64,000 nucleotides of DNA from Hydrogenophaga sp. 2FB (GTDB lineage: Bacteria; Pseudomonadota; Gammaproteobacteria; Burkholderiales; Burkholderiaceae_C). Under the pieces are notes generated by a model. The model was not told the origin of the DNA and searched no databases. It worked only from the letters and a program-made list of their open reading frames with translations. The stretch is from positions 1 through 64,000 of the forward strand of contig NZ_SCML01000024.1 of the NCBI RefSeq assembly GCF_005503365.1, written 5' to 3'. Position numbers and translations under genes: made by a program. Below are positions 56,645 to 64,000 of this stretch, piece after piece. Numbering within the stretch: position 1 is the stretch's first letter; every line of letters starts with the position of its first letter.

Positions 56645-57712
56645 ATGACAAACAACCCCGTTTCACCACCGCGGCCCGACCCGCACCCGAGCGCCTGGAA
56701 AGGCGAAGACCTTTCCAGGCGTGACGACTGGATCGTTCATCTCGAGGCGAGCGATATCGCCGAAATCGAATCGGCACTCGCGTTCGTCAAATCGCGGGCC
56801 ATCGGCATCCCCGCGCTGTCCAGGAACGACTTCGCCATCCCCGGTTTCGCCCGGAAGATGGCGGCGGTTCTGCGCGAGCTGGAAGACGGGCGCGGCTTCG
56901 TCCTGCTGCGTGGCTTGCCCGTCGAGCGCTATTCCAAGGCGGACGCGGCACTCATCTACTGGGGCATCGGTGCCCACCTCGGGCCGGCCTTTGCACAGAA
57001 CGCCCAGGGCGACATGCTCGGCCACGTGCGCGATCTGGGCGGCAATCTGAACACCGAGGTGCGCTCGCGCGGCTACCACACGCGGTTTCGCCTGCCCTTC
57101 CACAACGACTCCACCGACGTTGTCGGGCTGCTCTGCCTGCAGAAGGCGAAATCGGGCGGTGCCTCTCGCATCGTCAGTTCCGCCGCGATCCACAACGAAT
57201 TCATGGTCCGCCGTCCCGACTTGTGGAAGGTAATGTGCGCCCCCTTCTTTGTGGACCGCCGTGGTGAAGAGAACGTCGGGCAACAGCCGTACTATGTAAC
57301 GCCGTGCTTCAACCACCTGGATGGCCGGCTGTTCGTTCGCTACAACCGCACCTACATTGAGTCAGCCCAGCGGTTCACGGAGGTTCCGCGCCTGAGCGCC
57401 GCGCAGGTGGAGGCACTGGACCTGATGGACGCGCTTTGCAACGACCCGGCGTTCCACCTGGACATGGCGTTCGAGCCCGGTGACATGCAGTTCCTCAACA
57501 ACTACGTGGTGCTGCATTCGCGCGGTGACTACGAAGACTGGCCCGAGACCGAGCGCAAGCGGCACCTGCTGCGCCTGTGGCTGCGCACACCCGCTTTCAG
57601 CCGGGTGCCTGCACCCTTCGCGGACCGGGATGCCGACATGGCGGCCTGGCAACAACACCCTCGCCCGCCGCTGTTCGACACATCCGAAATCACCGCGGAA
57701 CTCGCGCATTGA
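56645..57712 (+). CDS. TauD/TfdA-superfamily dioxygenase (4), paralogue of TauD-3
   Basis: This 355-residue oxygenase has H153-x-D155 (PFHNDSTD) and distal His 291 (VLHSRGDYEDW). It shares with TauD-3 the blocks YWGIGAHLGPAFAQN, LGHVRDLG and RKRHLLRLWL, so the two are paralogues. AGGAG before the ATG at 56645 sets the start over an earlier ATG at 56600. It is followed by a Bug gene after 31 bases, repeating the TauD-3/Bug-2 pairing. The substrate of the subclass is unknown. Confidence 0.85.
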   Translation: MTNNPVSPPRPDPHPSAWKGEDLSRRDDWIVHLEASDIAEIESALAFVKSRAIGIPALSRNDFAIPGFARKMAAVLRELEDGRGFVLLRGLPVERYSKADAALIYWGIGAHLGPAFAQNAQGDMLGHVRDLGGNLNTEVRSRGYHTRFRLPFHNDSTDVVGLLCLQKAKSGGASRIVSSAAIHNEFMVRRPDLWKVMCAPFFVDRRGEENVGQQPYYVTPCFNHLDGRLFVRYNRTYIESAQRFTEVPRLSAAQVEALDLMDALCNDPAFHLDMAFEPGDMQFLNNYVVLHSRGDYEDWPETERKRHLLRLWLRTPAFSRVPAPFADRDADMAAWQQHPRPPLFDTSEITAELAH

Positions 57713-57743
57713 CCCGCTGCCCCCACCACGAGAAGGACCCATC

Positions 57744-58748
57744 ATGATGAAACCCCTGAACGTTCTGTCGTCTGCCCGACGTCATCTCGTAACGCTGTCC
57801 GTGGCTCTCGCGGCCATGGCAGCGCCCGTCATGGCGTCGGCACAGGCCCCGTATCCGAACCGGCCGATCACGCTGATCGTTCCTTTTGGATTGGGCGGCG
57901 AGACCGACATCTTTGCGCGCGCCCTGTCTCAAGACCTCGGCGAGGCATTGGGGCAGTCGATCGTCGTCGTGAACCGTGCCGGCGCCACCGGCATGATCGG
58001 CACCGAGGCCGTGGTGCGCAGCAAGCCCGATGGCTACACGCTGGTCTTCGGAACCGCCGCGACGCACGCGCTGAACATGGTGGTCTACAAGAAGGTTCCC
58101 TACCACCCGCTGAAGGATTTCGAGCCGGTCGCCTTGGTCGGCACCGTGCCGGTGATCCTGTACACGCACCCTTCCATGCCGGGCAACGCGCGTGATTTCA
58201 TCGCCAAACTCAAAGCCGATCCGCAGAAATACTTCTACGGCTCGGCGGGACTGAGCACGACCTATCTCAGCGTCGAGATGTTCCTGCACGCGGCCCAGGT
58301 ACCGGCATCGAACGTCGTGTCCTACAAGGGCAACGGCGAGGCGATGCAGGCGCTGGTCGGTGGGCAGGTGCAGTTCCTCGGCGCGTCGCTCGGCCTGGGG
58401 CGCGAGCTCGTCAAGGGCGGCAAGCTGAACGCGGTCGCCGTCATGAGCGACAAGCGGCTCGCGGCGGCGCCGGAGATCCCCACCCTGGCCGAATCCGCTT
58501 CGCTGCCGCTCTCCGTCGGCACATGGAATGTGGTCATGGCACCGGTCGGGACGCCGAAGGAGATTGTCGATCGGCTCAACCACGCACTGAACGAGGTCTT
58601 GAAGAAGCCCTCCCTCCAGAGCCGCTTGACGGGATACGGCATCAGTCCCGTCACCGATTCAACGCCCGCGAGCACGGCGAAGTTCGTGGAAGCCGAAATC
58701 GTCAAGTGGCGTGAGGCGTTCAAGCTCACCGGCCTGGAGACCCAATGA
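57744..58748 (+). CDS. Bug/TctC-family periplasmic binding protein (3)
   Basis: The 334-residue protein has a signal peptide (LVTLSVALAAMAAPVMASA), then YPNRPITLIVPFGLGGETDIFAR, VVVNRAGATGMIGTE and APEIPTLAESASL. It probably binds a carboxylate for import. It ends the eight-gene plus-strand run and is convergent with a LysR gene 46 bases on. Bug-2 and Bug-3 each follow a long-subclass TauD gene. Confidence 0.9.
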   Translation: MMKPLNVLSSARRHLVTLSVALAAMAAPVMASAQAPYPNRPITLIVPFGLGGETDIFARALSQDLGEALGQSIVVVNRAGATGMIGTEAVVRSKPDGYTLVFGTAATHALNMVVYKKVPYHPLKDFEPVALVGTVPVILYTHPSMPGNARDFIAKLKADPQKYFYGSAGLSTTYLSVEMFLHAAQVPASNVVSYKGNGEAMQALVGGQVQFLGASLGLGRELVKGGKLNAVAVMSDKRLAAAPEIPTLAESASLPLSVGTWNVVMAPVGTPKEIVDRLNHALNEVLKKPSLQSRLTGYGISPVTDSTPASTAKFVEAEIVKWREAFKLTGLETQ

Positions 58749-58794
58749 GCAGGGGCCAAGCTGTCGCTGGTCTCGGAGGGCAGCGGTGGCCGCC

Positions 58795-59730
58795 TCAGGG
58801 GAGCCCTGGAAAAGCGTAGCCCTCGCCCGGAAAGTGCTCTTTCATCCGTTGGCGCGCCGCCTTCACGAACGCGTCGACATGGATTGAGACGGTTCGGCGG
58901 CGCAGCCAGATCGCGGAGTACCAGATGCCCAGGTGCTCGCCCCGAAGATGGACCGGCATCACGCGCGCCTTGGGCGGGTGGCTGAGGAGCGTCGACATCG
59001 CGACAGCGATGCCAAAACCGCCTTCGGCGAGCGTGACCAGCGCGTTCGTTGTTCGGCTTTCCATCCGGATATCCCGCAGTGTCAATCCCTCGGCCTGGCA
59101 CGCACGGCTGAGGAGCACGCGGCTGGCGGAGCCAGGGTGCATGAGCAGCAGCGGCTCGCGCTCCAGGTCCTGCACCCCCAAGGTCTCTTTCCCCGCCAGC
59201 CGGTGCGAAGCGGCAACCACAGCGATCAACGACATCGGAAACAGGCGGGTGGTCGCCAGCGTCGGGCTTGTCATGTAGTCACGCGTCAGCGCCAGGTCCA
59301 GCTGGCCGGTTTCCAGCAGATGGACGAGTTCGGGTGCGTCGGCCTCCACGACGCGAATGGTCACGTTGGGCCATTCGCGGGCGAACGCCAACAGGAGGGA
59401 CGGAAAGAAACTCTCCAGCGCACTGGCCATGGCGCCGATGCGCAACACGCTCGTGTTGCCCGTGGCGAGTTGCTGCGCGCGTTTGGTCAGGTCGCCGGCG
59501 TCTTCCAGCAAGGCTTGCGAACGCCCGAGCAGTTCTTCGCCTGCCGGTGTCAGCTCCAGGCGGCGTCCGCGCCGGAAGAACAGCGATACGCCCAGATCCT
59601 TCTCCATCTCGGCGATCTGCCGTGAGACGGCGGGCTGGGTTCGGTAGAGAAGTTGCGCGGCTTGCGTGACGCTGAGGGTTTCAGCAACGGCGCAGAAAAC
59701 ACGCAGATCGGCCAGTGTGAGCGGGGTCAT
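58795..59730 (-). CDS. LysR-family transcriptional regulator
   Basis: This 311-residue regulator has the LysR helix-turn-helix (residues 5-64; LSVTQAAQLLYRTQPAVSRQIAEMEKDLG) and an effector domain beginning SVLRIGAMASALESFFPSLL. It resembles regulators of aromatic and tricarboxylate catabolism. The ATG at 59730 is preferred over a GTG two codons earlier. It is divergent from the operon at 59836 across operator site 5, and convergent with the Bug-3 run, so it may control either. Confidence 0.87.
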   Translation of the reverse strand: MTPLTLADLRVFCAVAETLSVTQAAQLLYRTQPAVSRQIAEMEKDLGVSLFFRRGRRLELTPAGEELLGRSQALLEDAGDLTKRAQQLATGNTSVLRIGAMASALESFFPSLLLAFAREWPNVTIRVVEADAPELVHLLETGQLDLALTRDYMTSPTLATTRLFPMSLIAVVAASHRLAGKETLGVQDLEREPLLLMHPGSASRVLLSRACQAEGLTLRDIRMESRTTNALVTLAEGGFGIAVAMSTLLSHPPKARVMPVHLRGEHLGIWYSAIWLRRRTVSIHVDAFVKAARQRMKEHFPGEGYAFPGLP

Positions 59731-59766
59731 CGGCACAGCATAACAACCGTGACTCCATCATATTAG

Positions 59767-59803
59767 ATTAATGTCGACATGAGACATGTCGCATGATAAA
59801 CTG
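59767..59803 (+). promoter_or_regulatory. Operator site 5 (TGTCGACA) upstream of the 59.8-63.3 kb operon
   Basis: The block starts ATTAATGTCGACATG, continues ACATGTCGC and TGATAAACTGA, and matches site 1 with about four differences over 37 bases. TGTCGACA is at 59772-59779. TCGACA (59774-59779) and TAAACT (59797-59802), 17 bases apart, could be -35 and -10 for the operon. The start codon lies 56 bases further on, as at site 1 (58). Confidence 0.65.
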
Positions 59804-59835
59804 ACTTCCATCCATCCAACGAACAGGAGTACCCC

Positions 59836-60855
59836 ATGAAAGCAATGAGAATCGTCCCCGGCCCGCAAGGCGGTCACCTGGAATACCAGGACGTGCCCCT
59901 GCCCACGCCCGGCCCCGGTCAGGTGGTGGTTCGCGTCATGGCCTCGGGCCTGAACCGCGGCGAGATCAAGATGGTCCGTGACGCCAAGGCCGGCGGCCCG
60001 CGCACCACCGGTGTCGAATTCGCTGGCGTGGTGCACAGCGTCGGCCCCGATGTCACGCAGGTGAAGGTCGGCGACCACGTCGCGGGCCACGGCGGCGGCG
60101 GGCAAGCCGAATACGTGCTGGCCGCCGCGCGCGCGGTGATGCCGGTGCCGCGCACGCTCGGCTGGGCCGAAGCCGCGGCCTTCCCCAACGTCTTCATCAC
60201 CGCGCACGACGCGCTGGTCGTGAACGGCGAACTGCGCGCGGGCGAAACGGTGCTGGTGAACGCCGCGGCCAGCGGCGTGGGCCTGGCCGTGATCCAGCTC
60301 GCCGCCCTGATGGGCGCGAGCAAGGTCTTCGCCACCTCGCGTTCGGCCGACAAGGCGGAGCGCCTGAAGGCCTACGGCGCGACACACCCCATCGACGTGT
60401 CGACGGAAGACCAGGCCGCGGCCGTGCTGGCCGCGACCGATGGGCGTGGCGTGGACATCATCATCGACATGGTCGGCGCGCCGGTCTTCGAAGCCAACAT
60501 CAAGTCGCTCGCGGTCAAGGGCCGCCTCGTCAACCTCGCCCGCATGGGGGGGGCCGTGGCGAGCTTCGACATGACCGAGCTGTGGCTCAAGCGCCTCAAG
60601 CTGATCGGCGCCACCTTCCGCACGCGCACCGAAGAAGAGCGCCTCACCTGCATCGAGGCCTGCGCGCGCGACACGCTGCCGCTGCTGGAAGCCGGCCGCA
60701 TCCAGTTGCCGGTGGACCGCGTCTACCGCCTGGAAGACCTCGCCGAAGCCCACGCCTACATGGAGACCGACCAGCACGTGGGCAAGATCGTGCTGGCCGT
60801 GGACCCAAGCGTGGCGGCCGATGCGCCCGTGGCCGCGCCGGTGGCAGGGGCCTGA
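59836..60855 (+). CDS. MDR-family NADPH:quinone-type oxidoreductase
   Basis: This 339-residue zinc-free oxidoreductase has the N-terminal VVVRVMASGLNRGEIKMV and the nucleotide loop VLVNAAASGVGLAVIQLAALMGA, with DGRGVDIIIDMVGAPVFEANI. It should reduce an unsaturated carbonyl compound with NAD(P)H. AGGAG before the ATG fixes the start. It is first in a five-gene unit (oxidoreductase, two small proteins, ligase, YeiH), and its stop is one base before the next start. Confidence 0.86.
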   Translation: MKAMRIVPGPQGGHLEYQDVPLPTPGPGQVVVRVMASGLNRGEIKMVRDAKAGGPRTTGVEFAGVVHSVGPDVTQVKVGDHVAGHGGGGQAEYVLAAARAVMPVPRTLGWAEAAAFPNVFITAHDALVVNGELRAGETVLVNAAASGVGLAVIQLAALMGASKVFATSRSADKAERLKAYGATHPIDVSTEDQAAAVLAATDGRGVDIIIDMVGAPVFEANIKSLAVKGRLVNLARMGGAVASFDMTELWLKRLKLIGATFRTRTEEERLTCIEACARDTLPLLEAGRIQLPVDRVYRLEDLAEAHAYMETDQHVGKIVLAVDPSVAADAPVAAPVAGA

Positions 60856-60856
60856 C

Positions 60857-61312
60857 ATGAACATCGCCTCTCATGCGGACAAGGTGCGCCGCCTCAGCGG
60901 CTTGCGCGCACGCCTCGATCCGCTGCGCGATTTTGAACTCTGGTACTGGACCGGCCTGACGGCCGGCACCAACATGTGGAACGCCACGCTGCACGCCGCC
61001 GGTATCACCAGCGAAGAGCGCGTGTTCTCCACCTTCCCGGGTGTGCACTTCGTGCCGCAGCCAGATGGCAGCTTCCGGCGCGAACTGCGGGGCCCCGGCG
61101 ATGTGAGCCACGTCGGCTGGCCGGCGATTCCGGGCGTGATGCCCGAGCACATCCAGCAACTCGAGGCCGCGCTGCACGCCATGGAAGAGCACCGCGACCC
61201 CTGCCTGCGCGGCGACCGCCAGCCGACGCAGGCCATCGTCGACGAATGCGAACAGGCCTTCGCCACGGCCAACGCCATCTTCACCCAAGCTATCTCCGCG
61301 AGGAATCCATGA
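60857..61312 (+). CDS. Small soluble protein A of a paralogous pair, unknown family
   Basis: This 151-residue protein has no signal peptide or membrane helix. It shares with the next gene the motif LTAGTNMWNATLHAAGITSEE and, near its C-terminus, EEHRDPCLRGD. The middle has an insert (FPGVHFVPQPDGSFRRELRGPG) missing from the partner. The ATG is one base after the oxidoreductase stop, and its own stop overlaps the partner's ATG (ATGA). The pair probably forms a heteromer that assists the oxidoreductase or CoA ligase. No function can be assigned. Confidence 0.75.
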   Translation: MNIASHADKVRRLSGLRARLDPLRDFELWYWTGLTAGTNMWNATLHAAGITSEERVFSTFPGVHFVPQPDGSFRRELRGPGDVSHVGWPAIPGVMPEHIQQLEAALHAMEEHRDPCLRGDRQPTQAIVDECEQAFATANAIFTQAISARNP

Positions 61313-61686
61313 AAGCCGAGGACCATCGAATCAGGGCCGAACGCATCGAGCGCTCGGCGGCCTTGCTGACCGACGACGACTGGGAAATCAAGCTGGAAGC
61401 CGCGATGCTCGCCGGCACCCACTGGGCGAACTACGCCCTGCACTGCCACGGCGTGAGCACCGAGAAGGAAGACATCGTCCACACCTCGATGTGCGTCGTG
61501 AACACGCTGCGCAAATATTCGATCGTCGAAAAGGAGCTGCTCGCGCAGCTCGACGAGATCGAGGAAATGCGCCCGATCTTTGTGCGCGGCGATGCCGAGG
61601 GCGGGCGCGAAGCCGGCGCTCGTGCGCTCGTGCTGCTGGCCGCCATCGGCCAGCGCGCCCGCAGCGCACCCACCCCCTACGCCTGA
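61309..61686 (+). CDS. Small soluble protein B of a paralogous pair, unknown family
   Basis: This 125-residue mostly helical protein has the motifs MLAGTHWANYALHCHGVSTEKED and EEMRPIFVRGDAEG, which align with protein A. It is more compact, with no middle insert. The strict four-base overlap with gene A and 10-base gap to the CoA ligase indicate fixed-ratio expression. A HEPN-like or chaperone-like helical fold is imaginable, but no catalytic motif is clear. Confidence 0.75.
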   Translation: MKAEDHRIRAERIERSAALLTDDDWEIKLEAAMLAGTHWANYALHCHGVSTEKEDIVHTSMCVVNTLRKYSIVEKELLAQLDEIEEMRPIFVRGDAEGGREAGARALVLLAAIGQRARSAPTPYA

Positions 61687-61696
61687 GGAGACCGCG

Positions 61697-63325
61697 ATGC
61701 AAGGACTCATGATGGACCAGCCGCTGCTGGTCTCCTCGCTGCTCCGGCACGCGGAGCGGCACCACGGCAGCCAGGAAATCGTGTCGCGCCGGGTCGAGGG
61801 CGACATCCACCGCACCACCTACCGCGACATGGCCACCCGCAGCCGGCGCCTGGCCAACGCCCTGGGCACGCTGAACGTCGCGCCGGGCACGGTGGTGGGC
61901 ACGCTGGCCTGGAACGGCTACCGCCACCTGGAGCTCTACTTTGCGGTGTCCGGCACGGGCGCGGTGCTGCACACGCTCAACCCGCGGCTGCACCCGGACC
62001 AGCTGGCCTGGATCGCGAACCACGCGGAAGACCAGGTGCTGTTCTTTGACCTGACCTTCCTGCCGATCCTGGAGTCGATCGCACCGCGCCTGAAGACGGT
62101 CACCACCTTCGTGGCCATGACGGACCGCGCGCACATGCCCGCGTCCACCACCCTGCCCAACCTGCTCTGCTACGACGAGCTGGTGGACGCGCAGGACGAC
62201 CGCTACGAATGGCCCACGTTCGACGAGAACACCGCGTCGTCGCTGTGCTACACGAGCGGCACCACGGGCGACCCCAAGGGCGTGCTCTACAGCCACCGCT
62301 CGACCCTTCTTCACACCTACGGCGCGGCGCTGCCCGACTACCACAACCTGTCCGCACGCGACGTGGTGCTGCCCGTCGTGCCGATGTTCCACGTCAACGC
62401 CTGGGGCCTGCCCTACACCGCCAGCATGGTCGGTGCCAAGCTGGTGTTTCCGGGCGGCGCGCTGGATGGGAAGTCCCTGTACGAGCTCTTCGAAGCCGAA
62501 CGCGCCACCTTCACCTGCGGCGTGCCCACGGTCTGGCAAAGCCTGCTGGCGCATGTCGAAACGAACGGGCTGAAGTTCAACCACCTCAAGCGCGTGGGCA
62601 TTGGTGGCTCCGCGTGTCCGCCCGCCATGCTCGCGGCGTTCGAGCGCGGTCACGGCATCGACGTGATGCACGGTTGGGGCATGACGGAAACCAGCCCGTT
62701 GTGCTCGGCCTCCACGCTCAAGTTGCAGCACGACGGCCTCGACCTTGAACAGCAGTTGCAGGTCAAGGCCAAGCAGGGCCGCGTGCTGTTTGGCGTGGAC
62801 ATGAAGATCACGGACGACACCGGTGCGGACCTGCCCTGGGACGGCCAGACCTCCGGCAACCTCGTCGTGCGCGGCCCCTGGGTGCTGAACCGCTACTTCA
62901 AGAACACCGACAACTCACCGCTGCAGGACGGCTGGTTCCCCACCGGCGACGTTGCCTCGATCGACGCCGAGGGCTACATGCAGATCACCGACCGCAGCAA
63001 GGACGTGATCAAGTCCGGCGGCGAATGGATCGGCTCGATCGACCTGGAGAACGTGGCGATGTCGCACCCCGCGGTGGAGATGGCCGCGTGCATCGGCGTG
63101 CCGCACCCCAAGTGGGACGAGCGCCCGCTGCTGGTGGTCCAGTGCAAGTCCGGCAAGTCGGTGAGCCGCGACGAACTGCTCGCGTTCTACGGCGGCAAGA
63201 TCGCCAAGTGGTGGACCCCGGACGACGTGGTCTTCGTCGATCAGATCCCGTTGGGCACGACCGGAAAGATGCTCAAGTCACAGCTGCGGGACCAGTTCCG
63301 CGGTCATCAGTTGCCCACCGTTTGA
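61697..63325 (+). CDS. AMP-forming acyl-CoA ligase (2), medium-chain/aryl type
   Basis: The 542-residue ligase has the phosphate loop YTSGTTGDPKGVLYSHRS, the GWGMTETSPL motif and the C-terminal ITDRSKDVIKSGGEWIGSIDLE and TTGKMLKSQLR. This pattern is typical of medium-chain fatty-acid or aryl-CoA ligases and differs from the FadD-like ligase at 52435. GAGGAG before the ATG at 61697 decides the start. It probably activates the acid whose unsaturated derivative is reduced by the operon's oxidoreductase. Confidence 0.88.
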   Translation: MQGLMMDQPLLVSSLLRHAERHHGSQEIVSRRVEGDIHRTTYRDMATRSRRLANALGTLNVAPGTVVGTLAWNGYRHLELYFAVSGTGAVLHTLNPRLHPDQLAWIANHAEDQVLFFDLTFLPILESIAPRLKTVTTFVAMTDRAHMPASTTLPNLLCYDELVDAQDDRYEWPTFDENTASSLCYTSGTTGDPKGVLYSHRSTLLHTYGAALPDYHNLSARDVVLPVVPMFHVNAWGLPYTASMVGAKLVFPGGALDGKSLYELFEAERATFTCGVPTVWQSLLAHVETNGLKFNHLKRVGIGGSACPPAMLAAFERGHGIDVMHGWGMTETSPLCSASTLKLQHDGLDLEQQLQVKAKQGRVLFGVDMKITDDTGADLPWDGQTSGNLVVRGPWVLNRYFKNTDNSPLQDGWFPTGDVASIDAEGYMQITDRSKDVIKSGGEWIGSIDLENVAMSHPAVEMAACIGVPHPKWDERPLLVVQCKSGKSVSRDELLAFYGGKIAKWWTPDDVVFVDQIPLGTTGKMLKSQLRDQFRGHQLPTV

Positions 63326-63335
63326 AAGCCTCGCC

Positions 63336-64000
63336 ATGACCACCTTTTCCCTCGGCCTTCCCTGGGCGCGCGCTCAGGCACTCTTTCCCGGCGTGGTCGC
63401 CTGTGCAGTGATCGCCTCGGCGGCCGCCTTTCTCGCCGGGCACTACCACGCGCCCATGATGCTGTTCGCGCTGCTGCTCGGCGTCTCGATGAACTTCCTG
63501 TCCACCGAGACCACCTGCGCGGCCGGCGTGTCCTTCATGGGCCGCACGGTGCTGCGCTGGGGTGTCGCCCTGCTGGGCCTGCGCATCACCTTCGCCGACA
63601 TCTCGGCGCTGGGCTGGCAACCGGTAGCGGGGGTGGTGGTCTCGGTGGCGCTCACAATCTTGATCTCGATCGGCGTGGCGCGCATGCTGGGTTTTCGCAG
63701 CACCTTCGGCTTGCTCTCGGGCGGCGCCACCGCCATCTGCGGCGCGTCGGCGGCGCTGGCACTGGCCGCGGCCATGCCGCCCCACCCCCAGCGCGAAAAG
63801 GCGCTCAGCTTCACCGTGATCGGCGTAAGCGTCCTGTCCACGCTGGCCATGGTGCTCTACCCGATCATCGCGCGCTGGCTCGGGCTCGACCCCCAGCAGG
63901 CCGGCGTCTTCCTCGGCGGCACGATCCACGACGTGGCCCAGGTGGTGGGCGCGGGCTACAGCATGTCCAAGGAAACCGGCGACACCGCCACCGTGGTCAA
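63336..64000 (+). CDS. YeiH/UPF0324-family membrane protein, cut by window end
   Basis: Only the first 221 codons are in the window. The translation starts MTTFSLGLPWARAQ and has at least six hydrophobic segments. It contains the YeiH-family blocks GVALLGLRITFADI, LSGGATAICGASAALA and FLGGTIHDVAQVVGAG. The family is often annotated as a putative sulfate or sulfonate-linked exporter, but that function is weakly supported. It lies 10 bases after the ligase stop on the same strand, so it is probably the fifth gene of this operon. Confidence 0.85.
   Translation, partial: MTTFSLGLPWARAQALFPGVVACAVIASAAAFLAGHYHAPMMLFALLLGVSMNFLSTETTCAAGVSFMGRTVLRWGVALLGLRITFADISALGWQPVAGVVVSVALTILISIGVARMLGFRSTFGLLSGGATAICGASAALALAAAMPPHPQREKALSFTVIGVSVLSTLAMVLYPIIARWLGLDPQQAGVFLGGTIHDVAQVVGAGYSMSKETGDTATVV

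Noticed and set aside
42771..57712. Naming the TauD-type genes tauD or tfdA
   Set aside because: The iron and 2-oxoglutarate residues are clear, but substrate-pocket residues cannot be assigned by eye and members of this family act on many different compounds.
39230..58748. A complete tripartite tricarboxylate transporter
   Set aside because: Three binding proteins (TctC/Bug) are present but no TctA or TctB membrane genes, so only orphan binding proteins can be claimed.

Overview
The window is GC-rich, densely coded chromosomal DNA from a betaproteobacterium of the order Burkholderiales, most likely Comamonadaceae (Hydrogenophaga-like). This rests on the holA-lptE-leuS and bamE-dapB / fur / hprK-ptsN-hpf housekeeping blocks, the split transhydrogenase genes, and the abundance of orphan Bug-type (TctC) binding proteins. 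The exact genus is inference. No rRNA, tRNA, CRISPR array, transposase or phage gene was seen.

Layout. 0.1-4.4 kb: a small membrane protein, a lipoprotein, a DUF2277 protein, proA, an SSB-like protein with a partner, and a GST. 4.4-9.2 kb: katG, creA, a methyltransferase and a divergent long HxlR regulator. 9.3-16.6 kb: a complete branched-chain-type ABC transporter with an aromatic-type aldehyde dehydrogenase, facing a FeaR-like AraC regulator. 16.9-26.7 kb: core genes (holA, lptE, leuS, exbD, exbB, dapB, bamE, fur, hprK, ptsN, hpf). 26.9-31.9 kb: a patatin-like phospholipase, corA, mtnN and a fadD-type ligase. 32.1-38.3 kb: a tight seven-gene minus-strand run, amidohydrolase - two MDR oxidoreductases - pntAA - panD - pntAB - pntB.

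38-64 kb is a catabolic accessory region. It holds an SDR, three Bug binding proteins, a MmgE/PrpD protein, four TauD/TfdA-type 2-oxoglutarate dioxygenases, a Rieske oxygenase, three further MDR oxidoreductases, two acyl/aryl-CoA ligases, a small-molecule kinase-like protein with a histidine phosphatase, two LysR regulators, three GntR/FCD regulators, a pair of small homologous proteins of unknown family, and the start of a YeiH-family membrane protein. The likely theme is uptake, oxygenation, CoA activation and reduction of a carboxylated aromatic, ether or sulfonated compound. The substrate cannot be read from the sequence.

The main hidden signal is a palindrome, TGTCGACA, found in five intergenic promoter regions (38.37, 43.63, 47.28, 49.02 and 59.77 kb). 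It lies upstream of all three GntR regulators, two TauD genes, the SDR, the amidohydrolase-to-transhydrogenase operon and the operon that carries the novel small-protein pair. Two of the sites are near-identical over about 37 bp although 21 kb apart. The three GntR regulators also lack the usual metal ligands of the FCD domain. Together these suggest one dispersed regulon controlled by an unusual GntR subfamily.
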